Positions 15,607 to 23,930 of a stretch of 64,000 nucleotides of DNA are shown piece by piece (the stretch's first letter is position 1; every line of letters starts with the position of its first letter). The translations under genes and the position numbers were made by a program. This stretch comes from Glycomyces xiaoerkulensis (GTDB lineage: Bacteria > Actinomycetota > Actinomycetes > Mycobacteriales > Micromonosporaceae), in NCBI RefSeq assembly GCF_002798405.1, contig NZ_PGGV01000033.1, positions 303,680 through 367,679 on the forward strand. The letters are read 5' to 3'. The notes beneath the pieces were generated by a model that had not been told where the DNA came from, ran no database searches, and saw nothing but the letters and a program-made list of their open reading frames with translations.

Positions 15607-18117
15607 GTGACAGCTATCCGTGAGCGGCATCCCCGTCTGTTCACGGTGCTGCCCTGGATCATCACCGGGCTGGTACTGGCCGGGGTCGGCCTCGCTCTCA
15701 TCGAGTTCGGACTCCCCGACGAGTTCTCGCCGGCCCGGGCCGCGCTGTTCGTCGCGGCGTTCATCATCGCCCAGAACCTGCTCATCCAGCAGCACGTCCG
15801 AGGCCACCGGATCTCGTTCAACCTCGCCGACATCCCACTGGTCGCCGCGCTGTTCTACCTGTCGCCGTTCGCGATCGTCGGCGTCCGCCTGGTGGCGGCG
15901 ATCCTCTACTACGCGGGACGCTATCTCCGCGAGGACATCGGGCTGCTCAAGCCGCTGTTCAACATCGGGCTGACCACCAGCGGCGCGGTGGTGGCCACCG
16001 CCTTCGTCCAGTACGCGGGCCTCGTCGGCCCCCACGACCCGCGAACCTGGATCGTCATCATCGGCGCGATCGTCCTGGCCGGCTTCGTCACCACGATCAT
16101 GCTGTCCCTGCTGCTGTTTATCCTCAATGGATGGGCGAGCCTCGTCAGGGCCTGGGCGGGCTTCGCGATGACCCTCCTGGGCCCGGTCCTCGCCGCCAGC
16201 GCGGGCCTGATCTTCCTCATCCTGATCGAGGCCACCCGGTGGTCGTTCCTGCCCATCGGACTGCTCACCGTCGGCATCGTCCTCCTGGCACGCAGCTACA
16301 TGAAGCTGCGCCAGCAGCGCTACATCCTGAACGAACTCAACGTCTTCACCCAGCTCGTCGCCGATTCGGTGCGATCCAACCGGCTTATCGACGCCATGCT
16401 CGGGCGGCTGCGCGAGATCCTGTCGGCCGAGTCGGCGACCGTGTGGGTCCCCGCCGAGAACCGCTTCCCCGAGATCCGCCTGACCGCCGGCGTCGACGAC
16501 CCCGGCCTGACCGACCTCGATCCGGTGCCGCAAGAACTCCAAAGGGAGGTCATCGCCTCCAAGGAGGCCATGTTCGTCGACCTCAAGGCCAGCGGCAGCC
16601 GCCATCGCGAGCTGCTGCGGACCGCCGGACTGCGCGGCGCGATGCTGGTGCCGCTCCGGTCCGGCGACGACGTCTACGGCTGCCTCTCGGTCGCCGACCG
16701 CATCGGCGGCGAGATGTCCCATTTCGTCCCGGTCGATCTGCAACTGCTGGAGACGGTGGCGGCCCATGTGAGCATCGCCGTCGACAACGCCCGGCTGATC
16801 GACCAACTCCGCTACGACGCCTACCACGACCCGCTCACCGGCCTGGCCAGCCGCCGCCGCAGCCTCGAAGCCCTCGAAGAGGCGCTGCGCATCACCGTGT
16901 CCGGCGAAGTCGTCGCCGTCTTCATGTTCGATGTGGACGGTATGCACGAGATCAACGACGCCCTCGGCCACGAGGCCGGCGACGCCCTGCTCGCCGAGTT
17001 CAGCCGCCGGCTCACCGACAACGCCCCCGACGCCTCGTTCATCGGCCGCATCGACTCCGACGAATTCATCCTCCAGACCCGGCTGCCCTCCACCGACGCC
17101 GCCGCCGAAGCCGCCCGCCGCCTCCGAGAGGCGATCCAGGGCCCCTTCGAATTCGGCGGCGTCGCCGTCGGCGTCTCGGCCGTCGTCGGCGTCGTCACCC
17201 ACCCCGACTTCGCCGCCGACGCCGACGAGCTCCTCCAGCGCGCCGACACCGCCACCCGGCAGGCGAAGAACGCCGTCGACGGTGTCCAGACCTACCACTC
17301 CGGGCTCGAATCCGAGAGCCTGCGCCGGATCGGCCTCGCCGCCGACCTGCGGCGCGCCCTCGACCGCGACGAGCTCGAGGTCCACTTCCAGCCCAAGGTC
17401 GCCCTCGACTCCGGCGCGCTGGCCGGAGCCGAGGCGCTCGTGCGGTGGGCGCACCCCACCTACGGCCCGGTCGCCCCCGAGGAGTTCATCGCGATCGCCG
17501 GCAGCACCGGCCAGTTGGGCCGTCTGACCGAGCAGGTCCTGGACGAGGCGCTCCGGCGGTCGGCCGAGTGGTCCTGTCCGAGCGGGCCGCTGGCGATGGC
17601 GGTGAACCTCTCGCCGCGGACCCTCGGGGACGCCGACTTCCCCGACCTGGTGGCCGAGATGCTCGAGCGCCACCGGGTCCCGCCGGGGCGGCTGACGTTC
17701 GAGATCACCGAGGACGACATGGTCGCCGACGGCACCCGGCTGTCGACGGTGCTCGACCGCCTCCACGAGATGGGCGTGCGCCTGTCGGTCGACGACTTCG
17801 GCACCGGCTACTCCTCGCTGGCCTACCTGCGGCGGCTGCCGATCCAGGAGATCAAGGTCGACCTCAGGTTCGTGCAGGGGATGGCCACCGACGCGGACGA
17901 CCGCGCCATCGTGCGGGCGGTGCTCGGCCTGGCCCGGCACTTCGAGATCGACGTCGTCGCCGAGGGCATCGAGTCGCACCAGACGCTCGAGCAGTTGCGG
18001 GACCTGGAGTGCGAGACCGGCCAGGGCTACTACTTCTCTCGGCCGCTCACGCCCGACCGGTTCAGCGCCTGGCTGGAGACCCAGGACCGGGGCGCCGGGC
18101 GGCTGCGGGCGGTCTGA
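15607..18117 (+). CDS. Membrane GAF-GGDEF-EAL protein (probable c-di-GMP phosphodiesterase)
   Basis: 836 residues. About eight hydrophobic segments in residues 12-232, a GAF-like domain (about 250-390), GGDEF (about 400-545) and EAL (about 555-820). The GGDEF signature is DSDEF at 483-487, so cyclase activity is doubtful. The EAL domain looks active: EAL at 609-611, NLSP, FEITE, DDFGTGYSS at 729, KVD, EGIES. It should hydrolyse c-di-GMP in response to a membrane or GAF ligand. The start is GTG with AGGAC six bases upstream. It follows the NSNEI peptide gene. Confidence 0.9.
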   Translation: MTAIRERHPRLFTVLPWIITGLVLAGVGLALIEFGLPDEFSPARAALFVAAFIIAQNLLIQQHVRGHRISFNLADIPLVAALFYLSPFAIVGVRLVAAILYYAGRYLREDIGLLKPLFNIGLTTSGAVVATAFVQYAGLVGPHDPRTWIVIIGAIVLAGFVTTIMLSLLLFILNGWASLVRAWAGFAMTLLGPVLAASAGLIFLILIEATRWSFLPIGLLTVGIVLLARSYMKLRQQRYILNELNVFTQLVADSVRSNRLIDAMLGRLREILSAESATVWVPAENRFPEIRLTAGVDDPGLTDLDPVPQELQREVIASKEAMFVDLKASGSRHRELLRTAGLRGAMLVPLRSGDDVYGCLSVADRIGGEMSHFVPVDLQLLETVAAHVSIAVDNARLIDQLRYDAYHDPLTGLASRRRSLEALEEALRITVSGEVVAVFMFDVDGMHEINDALGHEAGDALLAEFSRRLTDNAPDASFIGRIDSDEFILQTRLPSTDAAAEAARRLREAIQGPFEFGGVAVGVSAVVGVVTHPDFAADADELLQRADTATRQAKNAVDGVQTYHSGLESESLRRIGLAADLRRALDRDELEVHFQPKVALDSGALAGAEALVRWAHPTYGPVAPEEFIAIAGSTGQLGRLTEQVLDEALRRSAEWSCPSGPLAMAVNLSPRTLGDADFPDLVAEMLERHRVPPGRLTFEITEDDMVADGTRLSTVLDRLHEMGVRLSVDDFGTGYSSLAYLRRLPIQEIKVDLRFVQGMATDADDRAIVRAVLGLARHFEIDVVAEGIESHQTLEQLRDLECETGQGYYFSRPLTPDRFSAWLETQDRGAGRLRAV

Positions 18118-18235
18118 GACGGCCCGGTGCCGCCGGGCGCGGACCGGGCTTGTGGCCTGAACCGCATCTACCGCCCCGCTTAGGAACTCCGGGGCCGATC
18201 ATGTACTCTTGTCGAGTCCGCGTGAGAGCGCGAGC

Positions 18236-18308
18236 GCCCCAATAGCTCAGTCGGCAGAGCGTCTCCATGGTAAGGAGAAGGTCAACGGTTCGATTCCGTT
18301 TTGGGGCT
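18236..18308 (+). tRNA. tRNA-Thr (GGT)
   Basis: 73 nt cloverleaf: acceptor GCCCCAA/TTGGGGC, D-stem GCTC/GAGC, anticodon stem TCTCC/GGAGA with loop ATGGTAA (anticodon GGT), T-stem AACGG/CCGTT. CCA is not encoded. A TACTCT hexamer upstream near 18204 may be its -10. First of the conserved tRNA-Thr, tRNA-Met, rpmG order. Confidence 0.96.
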
Positions 18309-18372
18309 CGGGAGCACTGCCGAGCAGTGTTCCGACTGCCTCCCGCACCGTCAGCGGTGGCAGTGGGTGCGC

Positions 18373-18444
18373 GGCGGTGTAGCTCAGTGGTAGAGCAAAC
18401 GACTCATAATCGTTGTGTCGCCGGTTCGATCCCGGCCATCGCTA
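18373..18444 (+). tRNA. tRNA-Met (CAT), elongator type
   Basis: 72 nt: acceptor GGCGGTG/CATCGCT with G-U pairs at 1:72 and 5:68, D-stem GCTC/GAGC, anticodon stem AACGA/TCGTT with loop CTCATAA, T-stem GCCGG/CCGGC. The paired 1:72 position excludes the initiator. CCA is not encoded. Confidence 0.93.
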
Positions 18445-18574
18445 CTGCGACCAGCGTCGACTACCGAGCTAGGCTAGTCGGCGCTATTCGTCTGAGCACT
18501 GCTCACCAGAGCATTGTGATACGTCCAGTCGGCGGACCACCGGGTTCGCCGCAATTACGAGGAAGGCACTCATC

Positions 18575-18742
18575 GTGGCCAAGGCTACCGACGTTCGCCC
18601 CAAGATCACCATGGCGTGCGTGGAGTGCAAGGAGCGCAACTACATCACGAAGAAGAACCGGCGGAACAACCCCGACCGGCTCGAGCTCAAGAAGTACTGC
18701 GCGCGCTGCAAGACCTCGCGAGTCCACAAAGAGACCCGCTAG
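18575..18742 (+). CDS. rpmG: 50S ribosomal protein L33
   Basis: 55 residues from a GTG start with AGGAAGG eight bases upstream. Zinc-ribbon form (C+), with CVEC and CARC cysteine pairs; the conserved [17 protein letters not shown] core is clear. Component of the large ribosomal subunit. Too short to stand out in an ORF scan, but the position after tRNA-Thr and tRNA-Met is the usual actinobacterial one. Confidence 0.96.
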   Translation: MAKATDVRPKITMACVECKERNYITKKNRRNNPDRLELKKYCARCKTSRVHKETR

Positions 18743-18758
18743 GCCCCGCGCGCCCGGC

Positions 18759-19160
18759 ATGCTCAACACTTCGTATGTAGGCCGGTCCTTGCCGACGACC
18801 GAACCAGTGGCGATCACCGCCGACTCGGTCGCACGGTTCGCCGCCGCGCTCGGCTTGCGCGACGCGGCGAAGGTGCCCCCTACCTACTTGATCTCCCTCA
18901 CGTTCCCCGCCGCGGACCCGCTCCTCGACGACTCCGACTTCGGGCTCGACTGGTCGAAGGTCCTGCACCGCGAACAGCGCTTCGCCTTCCACCGCCGGCC
19001 GCGCGTCGGCGACGAGGTCACCTGCACGCCCACGATCGAGTCGATCAAGACCGTCGCCGGCAACGACCTGCTGGTCCTGCGCACCGCCGTCGACGGCACC
19101 GACGGCCCCGTCGCCGAGGTCTGGACCACCCTGTTCGTCGCCGCCGGGGAGGACGAATGA
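18759..19160 (+). CDS. (3R)-hydroxyacyl-ACP dehydratase subunit HadA-like (MaoC N-terminal type)
   Basis: 133 residues, hot-dog fold of the FAS1-like dehydratase type, without its own catalytic Asp-His pair. It resembles mycobacterial HadA, which binds the acyl chain while HadB supplies catalysis in fatty-acid synthase II elongation. It begins 16 bases after rpmG and overlaps the next gene by four bases (ATGA), so the two are translationally coupled and probably form a heterodimer. Confidence 0.85.
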   Translation: MLNTSYVGRSLPTTEPVAITADSVARFAAALGLRDAAKVPPTYLISLTFPAADPLLDDSDFGLDWSKVLHREQRFAFHRRPRVGDEVTCTPTIESIKTVAGNDLLVLRTAVDGTDGPVAEVWTTLFVAAGEDE

Positions 19161-19579
19161 CCGACTTCACCGACCTGACCGCGGGCGAGGCCGTCTTCGA
19201 GACGGCCTTTCCGGTCACCCGCGACGACCTCGCGGCCTACGCCGAGGCCTCGGGTGACCGCAACCCGATCCACCTCGACGAGGCCGCCGCCGAGGCGGCC
19301 GGACTGCCGGGCGTCATCGCCCACGGCATGTACACCATGGGGCTGGCCTCCCGCGCCGTGCTCGAGTGGGTCGAGCAGGCCGGCCTCGAAGCGGCGTTGA
19401 CCGACTTCTCGGCCCGCTTCGCCAAGCCCGTGGTGGTCCCGGCCGGCTCCGGCACCACCGTCGAGATCGAGGCGAAGGTCCGCAAGGCCGACTCCGAGGC
19501 CGTGCAACTGGCGATCACCGCCCGCAGCGGCGGCGAGAAGGTGCTGGCACCGGCCCGCGCCACCCTGTCCCGGGCCTAG
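19157..19579 (+). CDS. (3R)-hydroxyacyl-ACP dehydratase subunit HadB-like (MaoC)
   Basis: 140 residues, MaoC-type hot-dog enzyme with the hydratase-2 motif SGDRNPIHLDEAAAEAAGL, in which Asp and His are the catalytic pair, then GVIAHGMYTMG. It is the catalytic partner of the upstream subunit and dehydrates 3-hydroxyacyl-ACP or -CoA. In many actinomycetes this block continues to hadC or murB, tRNA-Trp, secE and nusG; here a convergent methyltransferase follows instead. Confidence 0.88.
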   Translation: MTDFTDLTAGEAVFETAFPVTRDDLAAYAEASGDRNPIHLDEAAAEAAGLPGVIAHGMYTMGLASRAVLEWVEQAGLEAALTDFSARFAKPVVVPAGSGTTVEIEAKVRKADSEAVQLAITARSGGEKVLAPARATLSRA

Positions 19580-19601
19580 CGTTCGGGATCCGTCCCGCGC
19601 T

Positions 19602-20696
19602 TCAGCGGCGCGCCACGTAGTAGGCGTTGATGAAGTCCTCGGGGACGTTCGCGATCCGCACGTCCCCGAACCCGGCCTCCGCGAGCATCCGCTGTGCGAG
19701 TTCCACTCCCCACACGGTGCCCAGGCCGTCGCCGTCCATGGCGAGGGAGACGGTCATGCAGTGCATCGTCGAGACCGTGTAGAGGAACGGCGCCCACGGG
19801 ATGTCGAGGTTGGCCGCGAGGTCGCTCGAGGCGTTCATGTCGACCATGAGGAACACGCCGTCGGCCGGGTCGAGGTGCTCGGCGACCTGCTCCAGCACGG
19901 TGGCCGGATGGGCCTGGTCGTGGATGGCGTCGAAGGCCAGGATCGCGCCGAACTCCCCGGTCCCGGACAGGTCGGCGACGTCGCGCACCTCGAAGGCGGC
20001 GTTGGTCAAGCCCCACGCCTCCGCCTCGGCCCGCGCTGCCGCGACGGCCTCCTCGGAGAAGTCGTAGCCGATGAACTCGCCGGCCGGGTACTCGCGGGCC
20101 AGCAGGTTGATCGCGTGCCCCCGGCCGCATCCGACGTCGGCGACGCGGATGCCCGCAGCCAGGCGTTCGGGGAGACCGTCGGCGAGCCGCACGGTGCGGT
20201 CGATGAGGGCGGCGTCGTTGACCTGTGCGCTCTGCTCGGCCATCACTTCGTGAAACCGCCGGAAGGACTCATAGCCCACACCGCCGCCCTCGGTGAAGCA
20301 GGCGACGACCTCGTCCTCCACCTGAGCGAGCAGGGGCAGCATCTGCATCAACGACGCGAGGTTGTCCGGACCGGCGGCCCGAGTGAGGACGGCGGCGTGC
20401 TCGAGCGGGAGTCGGTACGCCGACTCCCGCGGGTCGTACTCGACGATCCGCGCGGTGGTCATCGCGCCGAGCCACTCGCGGACGTACCGCTCGTGCAGGC
20501 CGGCCTCGGCGGCGATCTGGGCGCTGGTCGCGGGCGGGAGCCCCGCCATCGCGTCGAACAGCCCGGTGCGGTGCCCGACGCTGATCATCAGCGCGGTGGA
20601 CCCGGCCGCCAGGGTGCCGAAGACGCTCTCGGCGAACCGGCCGACCGCCTCCGGGTCGGGCTGGGAGGCGGGCACTGCGGGCGTCGTGGTGGTCAT
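19602..20696 (-). CDS. Class I SAM-dependent methyltransferase with N-terminal winged helix
   Basis: 364 residues. An N-terminal winged-helix/dimerisation region (about 20-110) precedes a Rossmann methyltransferase with SAM motif I VADVGCGRGHAINLLA (about 187), the acidic motif IGYDFSEE and a further DVADLSG stretch. It resembles mycobacterial Rv2258c-type enzymes; the substrate is unknown. GAAGGAG precedes ATG by six bases. It lies downstream of, and in the same direction as, the TPR-LuxR regulator, with a 116-base gap. Confidence 0.8.
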   Translation of the reverse strand: MTTTTPAVPASQPDPEAVGRFAESVFGTLAAGSTALMISVGHRTGLFDAMAGLPPATSAQIAAEAGLHERYVREWLGAMTTARIVEYDPRESAYRLPLEHAAVLTRAAGPDNLASLMQMLPLLAQVEDEVVACFTEGGGVGYESFRRFHEVMAEQSAQVNDAALIDRTVRLADGLPERLAAGIRVADVGCGRGHAINLLAREYPAGEFIGYDFSEEAVAAARAEAEAWGLTNAAFEVRDVADLSGTGEFGAILAFDAIHDQAHPATVLEQVAEHLDPADGVFLMVDMNASSDLAANLDIPWAPFLYTVSTMHCMTVSLAMDGDGLGTVWGVELAQRMLAEAGFGDVRIANVPEDFINAYYVARR

Positions 20697-20812
20697 GATT
20701 CGCTCCTTCGCGTGTACGGGCGTAACAACCTCGACGCTAGGATCGGTCGGTGCGGCGCCGCATCGGCCGAATCATGCAATCGCGAACGGGTCGACTACAT
20801 ATCCCGGCGGCG

Positions 20813-22435
20813 TCACAGCAGCCCCCGCTCCCGCGCCCACGCGACCGCCCCGGTGCGGCTCGCGGCACCGACCTTGCGGTAGACGTTCGCCAGGTGGCGC
20901 GCCACGGTGCGTTCGCTGATGTGGAGTCGGCCGGACGCGTCCCGGTTGGTGCTCCCATCGGCGATGGCGGCCAGCACTTCGACTTCGCGTGCGGAGAGCA
21001 CCCGGTCCTCGCCGGCGCCGGGCGAGCCGACCCGGGCCAGGTCCCGCCGGGCCCCCAGCCGACTGAGGGACTCCGCGGCGGCCTGGCGCTCCCGGTCGGC
21101 CGAGTCGGAGTCGCCGAGCCGCGCCAGCGCGCGTGCGAGGTCCAGGCGGATACGGGCGACGAGATACGGCGCCCCCATCCGCTGCCACTCGTGCCGTGCC
21201 TCGCGCAACTCGGTGACGGCCTCGGCCGTGCGGCCCGCCGCGAGATGCGCGGTGCCGCGCCACCGGTGGGCGTCGGCGCGCCACGCGGGGCTGTGATGGT
21301 CGCGTGCCAACTGTTCGAGCTCGGTGACGGCGGATTCGGCGGTCTCGGTGTCCACCGCCTCGGCGGTGGCGAGGGCGACCTCGGTGCGCGCGGCCAGCAG
21401 TGGTGCTCGTTCGGCCGCGGTGGCGGCGGTCGCGAGGGCCGCGTCCAGCACCGACGCGGCGACGTGGCACCGCCCCCGGTCCAGATGGACCAGGGCCAAG
21501 CCCGGCAGCGGGTCCCTGCCGGCCCGGTGCGCGCGGCGGTACGACGCCTCCGCCGCGTCGAGTTCGCCTCGCAGCCGGTGGATCTCGCCGAGTCGGTAGT
21601 GCGCCTCCGCCGCGACCTGGAGGTCGATTCCGTCCAGTTCTTCGGCCGCGGTGGCCGCCTCCCGGGCGGCGCGGTCCCACTGCCCCTCGACCTGGAGCAG
21701 TTCGACCCGGTGCACCCGGCAGATGCCGCGGAAGATCACGGCCGGGGCGTAACCGGCCTGCCAGCGCTCGGTGATGTCCGTCCAGTAGCGAGCGCGGGGG
21801 AGGTCCCCCAGGTCGCTGCACATCTGCATCATCCGGCAGTAGAGGTTGCCCGCCCAACTGGGCGCCACTCGGCCGTCGAGCACGAGGAGCATCGCCTCGT
21901 CCAGGGCCCGCAGACCGTCGGTGACCTTGCCCTGGTGGACGGCGCTCTCGCCGGACCCGAACAGGCCGAGGGCCTGCAGCGTCGGGTCGCCGTGAGTGGA
22001 GGCGAGTTCCAGCAGCTCGGCGGACAGGGCGTCGGCGGCCTCCCATTCGCGGGCCTCGACGGCGCCGGCGCCGTCGAGCACCAGCAGGTAGCCGCGTTCG
22101 GGTGCGTTCCGGTCGGCCTCGAGCAGTCGGCGGGCGCGGGCGAACCACCCCATACCGGTGCCCTCGTTGCCTCGCAGGATCTCCATGTAGGCGATCTCGA
22201 CCGCCGCGCGACCTGCTCGGGCGGGCGCGCCGTCGGCGGCATGGGCGTCGTGGAGCCGCTCGCTGGCGTCGATGAACTCGTCCACCAGGCCGAGCCACCA
22301 GCACGCGACGGCCAGGCCGTCGAGGTCGGAGACGCCGGGGTCGGGGATGCGGGCGAACCGGGTGCGGGCGGTCGACCATTCCCCCTGGGCGAGCGCGGCC
22401 TGTGCCGCCGAGCGCTCCCGCGCCACCGGATCCAT
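20813..22435 (-). CDS. TPR-repeat LuxR-family transcriptional regulator
   Basis: 540 residues. The bulk (about 1-460) is helical TPR-like repeat sequence without an obvious ATPase P-loop. The C-terminal 65 residues are a LuxR helix-turn-helix (LSAREVEVLAAIADGSTNRD...SERTVARHLANVYRKVG). This is the layout of MalT/LAL-type regulators that have lost or never had the NTPase. The start ATG lies two bases beyond the stop of the upstream dehydrogenase gene, so both are in one operon. Ligand and targets are unknown. Confidence 0.82.
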   Translation of the reverse strand: MDPVARERSAAQAALAQGEWSTARTRFARIPDPGVSDLDGLAVACWWLGLVDEFIDASERLHDAHAADGAPARAGRAAVEIAYMEILRGNEGTGMGWFARARRLLEADRNAPERGYLLVLDGAGAVEAREWEAADALSAELLELASTHGDPTLQALGLFGSGESAVHQGKVTDGLRALDEAMLLVLDGRVAPSWAGNLYCRMMQMCSDLGDLPRARYWTDITERWQAGYAPAVIFRGICRVHRVELLQVEGQWDRAAREAATAAEELDGIDLQVAAEAHYRLGEIHRLRGELDAAEASYRRAHRAGRDPLPGLALVHLDRGRCHVAASVLDAALATAATAAERAPLLAARTEVALATAEAVDTETAESAVTELEQLARDHHSPAWRADAHRWRGTAHLAAGRTAEAVTELREARHEWQRMGAPYLVARIRLDLARALARLGDSDSADRERQAAAESLSRLGARRDLARVGSPGAGEDRVLSAREVEVLAAIADGSTNRDASGRLHISERTVARHLANVYRKVGAASRTGAVAWARERGLL

Positions 22436-22437
22436 CG

Positions 22438-23286
22438 TCACTCGTAGCCGAAGAAGCCCTCGCCGGATTTGCGGCCGATGCGGCCGGCCGCGACCATGCG
22501 GCGCAGCAGCGAGGGCGCGAAGAACTTCGGGTCGCCGGTGTCCTCGTAGATGTTCCCGGTCGCGTGGGTGATCACGTCGATGCCGGTCAGGTCCGCGGTG
22601 GCCAGCGGCCCCATCGGATGCCCGAACCCGAGCCTGCAGGCGGTGTCGAGGTCCTCGGCCGAGATCACGCCGTCCTCGACCAGCCGCGCCGCTTCGTTGA
22701 CGAACGCGCAGATCAGCCGCGTGGTGGCGAATCCGGCCACGTCGCGGTTGACCACCACGCAGGTCTTGCCGGTGCTTTCGGCGAACGCCCGGGCCCGGTC
22801 CAGCGCCTCGTCGCCGGTCTGCATCCCGCGCACCAGCTCGCACAGCCGCATCATCGGCACCGGGGAGAAGAAGTGGGTGCCCACCACGCGCTCCGGGTGC
22901 GTCGCCGCCGCCGCGATCTCGGTGATGGGGATCGCGGACGTGTTCGTGGCCAGCACCGTCTCCGGACCGCAGATCCGCGAGAGCCGCTCGAAGACCTCCT
23001 GTTTGACCGACAGCCGCTCGAACACCGCCTCCACTACGATCTCTGCCTCTGCGGCGGCGCCCATGTCGGTGGTCGAGGCGATCCGGCCCCGCGCGGCGCG
23101 GGCGTCGGCCTCCTCGACCTTTCCCTTGGCGACGAACCGGTCGAGCGAATCGCCGATGGTGGCCGAGGCCCGTTCGAGCGCGCGCGGATCGTTGTCGATG
23201 AGTGTGACGTCCGTATCGGCCAGCCCCGCGACCTGCGCGATTCCCGAGCCCATGAGACCCGAACCGATTACCGCTATGTGAGACAT
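22438..23286 (-). CDS. 3-hydroxybutyryl/3-hydroxyacyl-CoA dehydrogenase
   Basis: 282 residues, the normal single-function length. It oxidises 3-hydroxyacyl-CoA with NAD in the cytoplasm (butyrate/PHB or beta-oxidation metabolism). NAD-binding IGSGLMGSGIAQ at 7-18, the catalytic His in GTHFFSPVPMMRLCEL, and the C-terminal domain with GFGHPMGPLATADLTGID. The start codon is 25 bases from the divergent adenosyltransferase ATG, and the two promoters overlap. Confidence 0.93.
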   Translation of the reverse strand: MSHIAVIGSGLMGSGIAQVAGLADTDVTLIDNDPRALERASATIGDSLDRFVAKGKVEEADARAARGRIASTTDMGAAAEAEIVVEAVFERLSVKQEVFERLSRICGPETVLATNTSAIPITEIAAAATHPERVVGTHFFSPVPMMRLCELVRGMQTGDEALDRARAFAESTGKTCVVVNRDVAGFATTRLICAFVNEAARLVEDGVISAEDLDTACRLGFGHPMGPLATADLTGIDVITHATGNIYEDTGDPKFFAPSLLRRMVAAGRIGRKSGEGFFGYE

Positions 23287-23294
23287 GGGCCGAG

Positions 23295-23304
23295 GCTATA
23301 GGGT
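23295..23304. promoter_or_regulatory. Overlapping divergent -10 elements
   Basis: Minus strand: TATAGC (23295-23300) eight bases before ATG 23286. Plus strand: TAGGGT (23299-23304) seven bases before ATG 23312. Both genes look leaderless and only 25 bases separate their start codons, so the two polymerases must compete for the same DNA. Confidence 0.5.
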
Positions 23305-23311
23305 CGGTGGT

Positions 23312-23893
23312 ATGGCGGTCAATCTCACCAGGATCTACACCAGAACCGGCGACGACGGCACGACCGGCCTCGCCGACTTCTCCCGAGTCCCCAAGACCCA
23401 TCCGCGTCTGGCCGCTTACGGCGACGTCGACGAGCTCAACGCGGCCGTCGGGTGCGTGCTGGCGCTCGGCGGCGGGGCGGTCACCGACCACATGAAGACG
23501 GTGCTCCTGGCGGTCCAGAACGACCTGTTCGACGTCGGCGCCGACCTGTCGACGCCGGTGGCCGAGGAACCGGAGTACCCGCCCCTGCGGATCGACGAGG
23601 AGTACGTGACCCGCCTGGAAGGCTGGATCGACGAGTTCAACGCCGACCTGCAGCCGCTGCGGTCGTTCATCCTCCGCGGCGGTTCCCCGGGCGCGGCGCT
23701 GCTGCACCAGGCCTGCACGGTCGCCCGCCGCGCCGAACGCTCGACCTGGGAGCTGCTGGAGACCGAACCCGACACGACCCACGCCGTCCCGGTCACCTAC
23801 CTCAACCGGCTGTCCGACCTGCTGTTCGTATTGGCGCGCATCGCGAACGACGGCGACGACATCCTCTGGCGGCCCAAGAAGTCGCAGCACTGA
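23312..23893 (+). CDS. ATP:cob(I)alamin adenosyltransferase (PduO type)
   Basis: 193 residues, trimeric five-helix-bundle enzyme that makes adenosylcobalamin, cofactor of e.g. methylmalonyl-CoA mutase. ATP-binding TRTGDDGTTGL at the N-terminus, the conserved VDELNAAVG helix, RSFILRGGSPGAALLHQACTV-type core and the C-terminal YLNRLSDLLFVLAR. ATG 23312 is supported by the leaderless -10 and by homology beginning there. In mycobacteria this gene is convergent with atpC-DUF2550; here the same convergence exists but with about 4.4 kb between. Confidence 0.93.
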   Translation: MAVNLTRIYTRTGDDGTTGLADFSRVPKTHPRLAAYGDVDELNAAVGCVLALGGGAVTDHMKTVLLAVQNDLFDVGADLSTPVAEEPEYPPLRIDEEYVTRLEGWIDEFNADLQPLRSFILRGGSPGAALLHQACTVARRAERSTWELLETEPDTTHAVPVTYLNRLSDLLFVLARIANDGDDILWRPKKSQH

Positions 23894-23930
23894 GCGGTGT
23901 GGCCTCGGCGCGGGAGGGCGACCGGCCGCC

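Noticed and set aside
15595-17979. 794-codon minus-strand frame
   Set aside because: Antisense to the GGDEF-EAL gene; repeats of Gly, Val, Asp and Gln with no domain.
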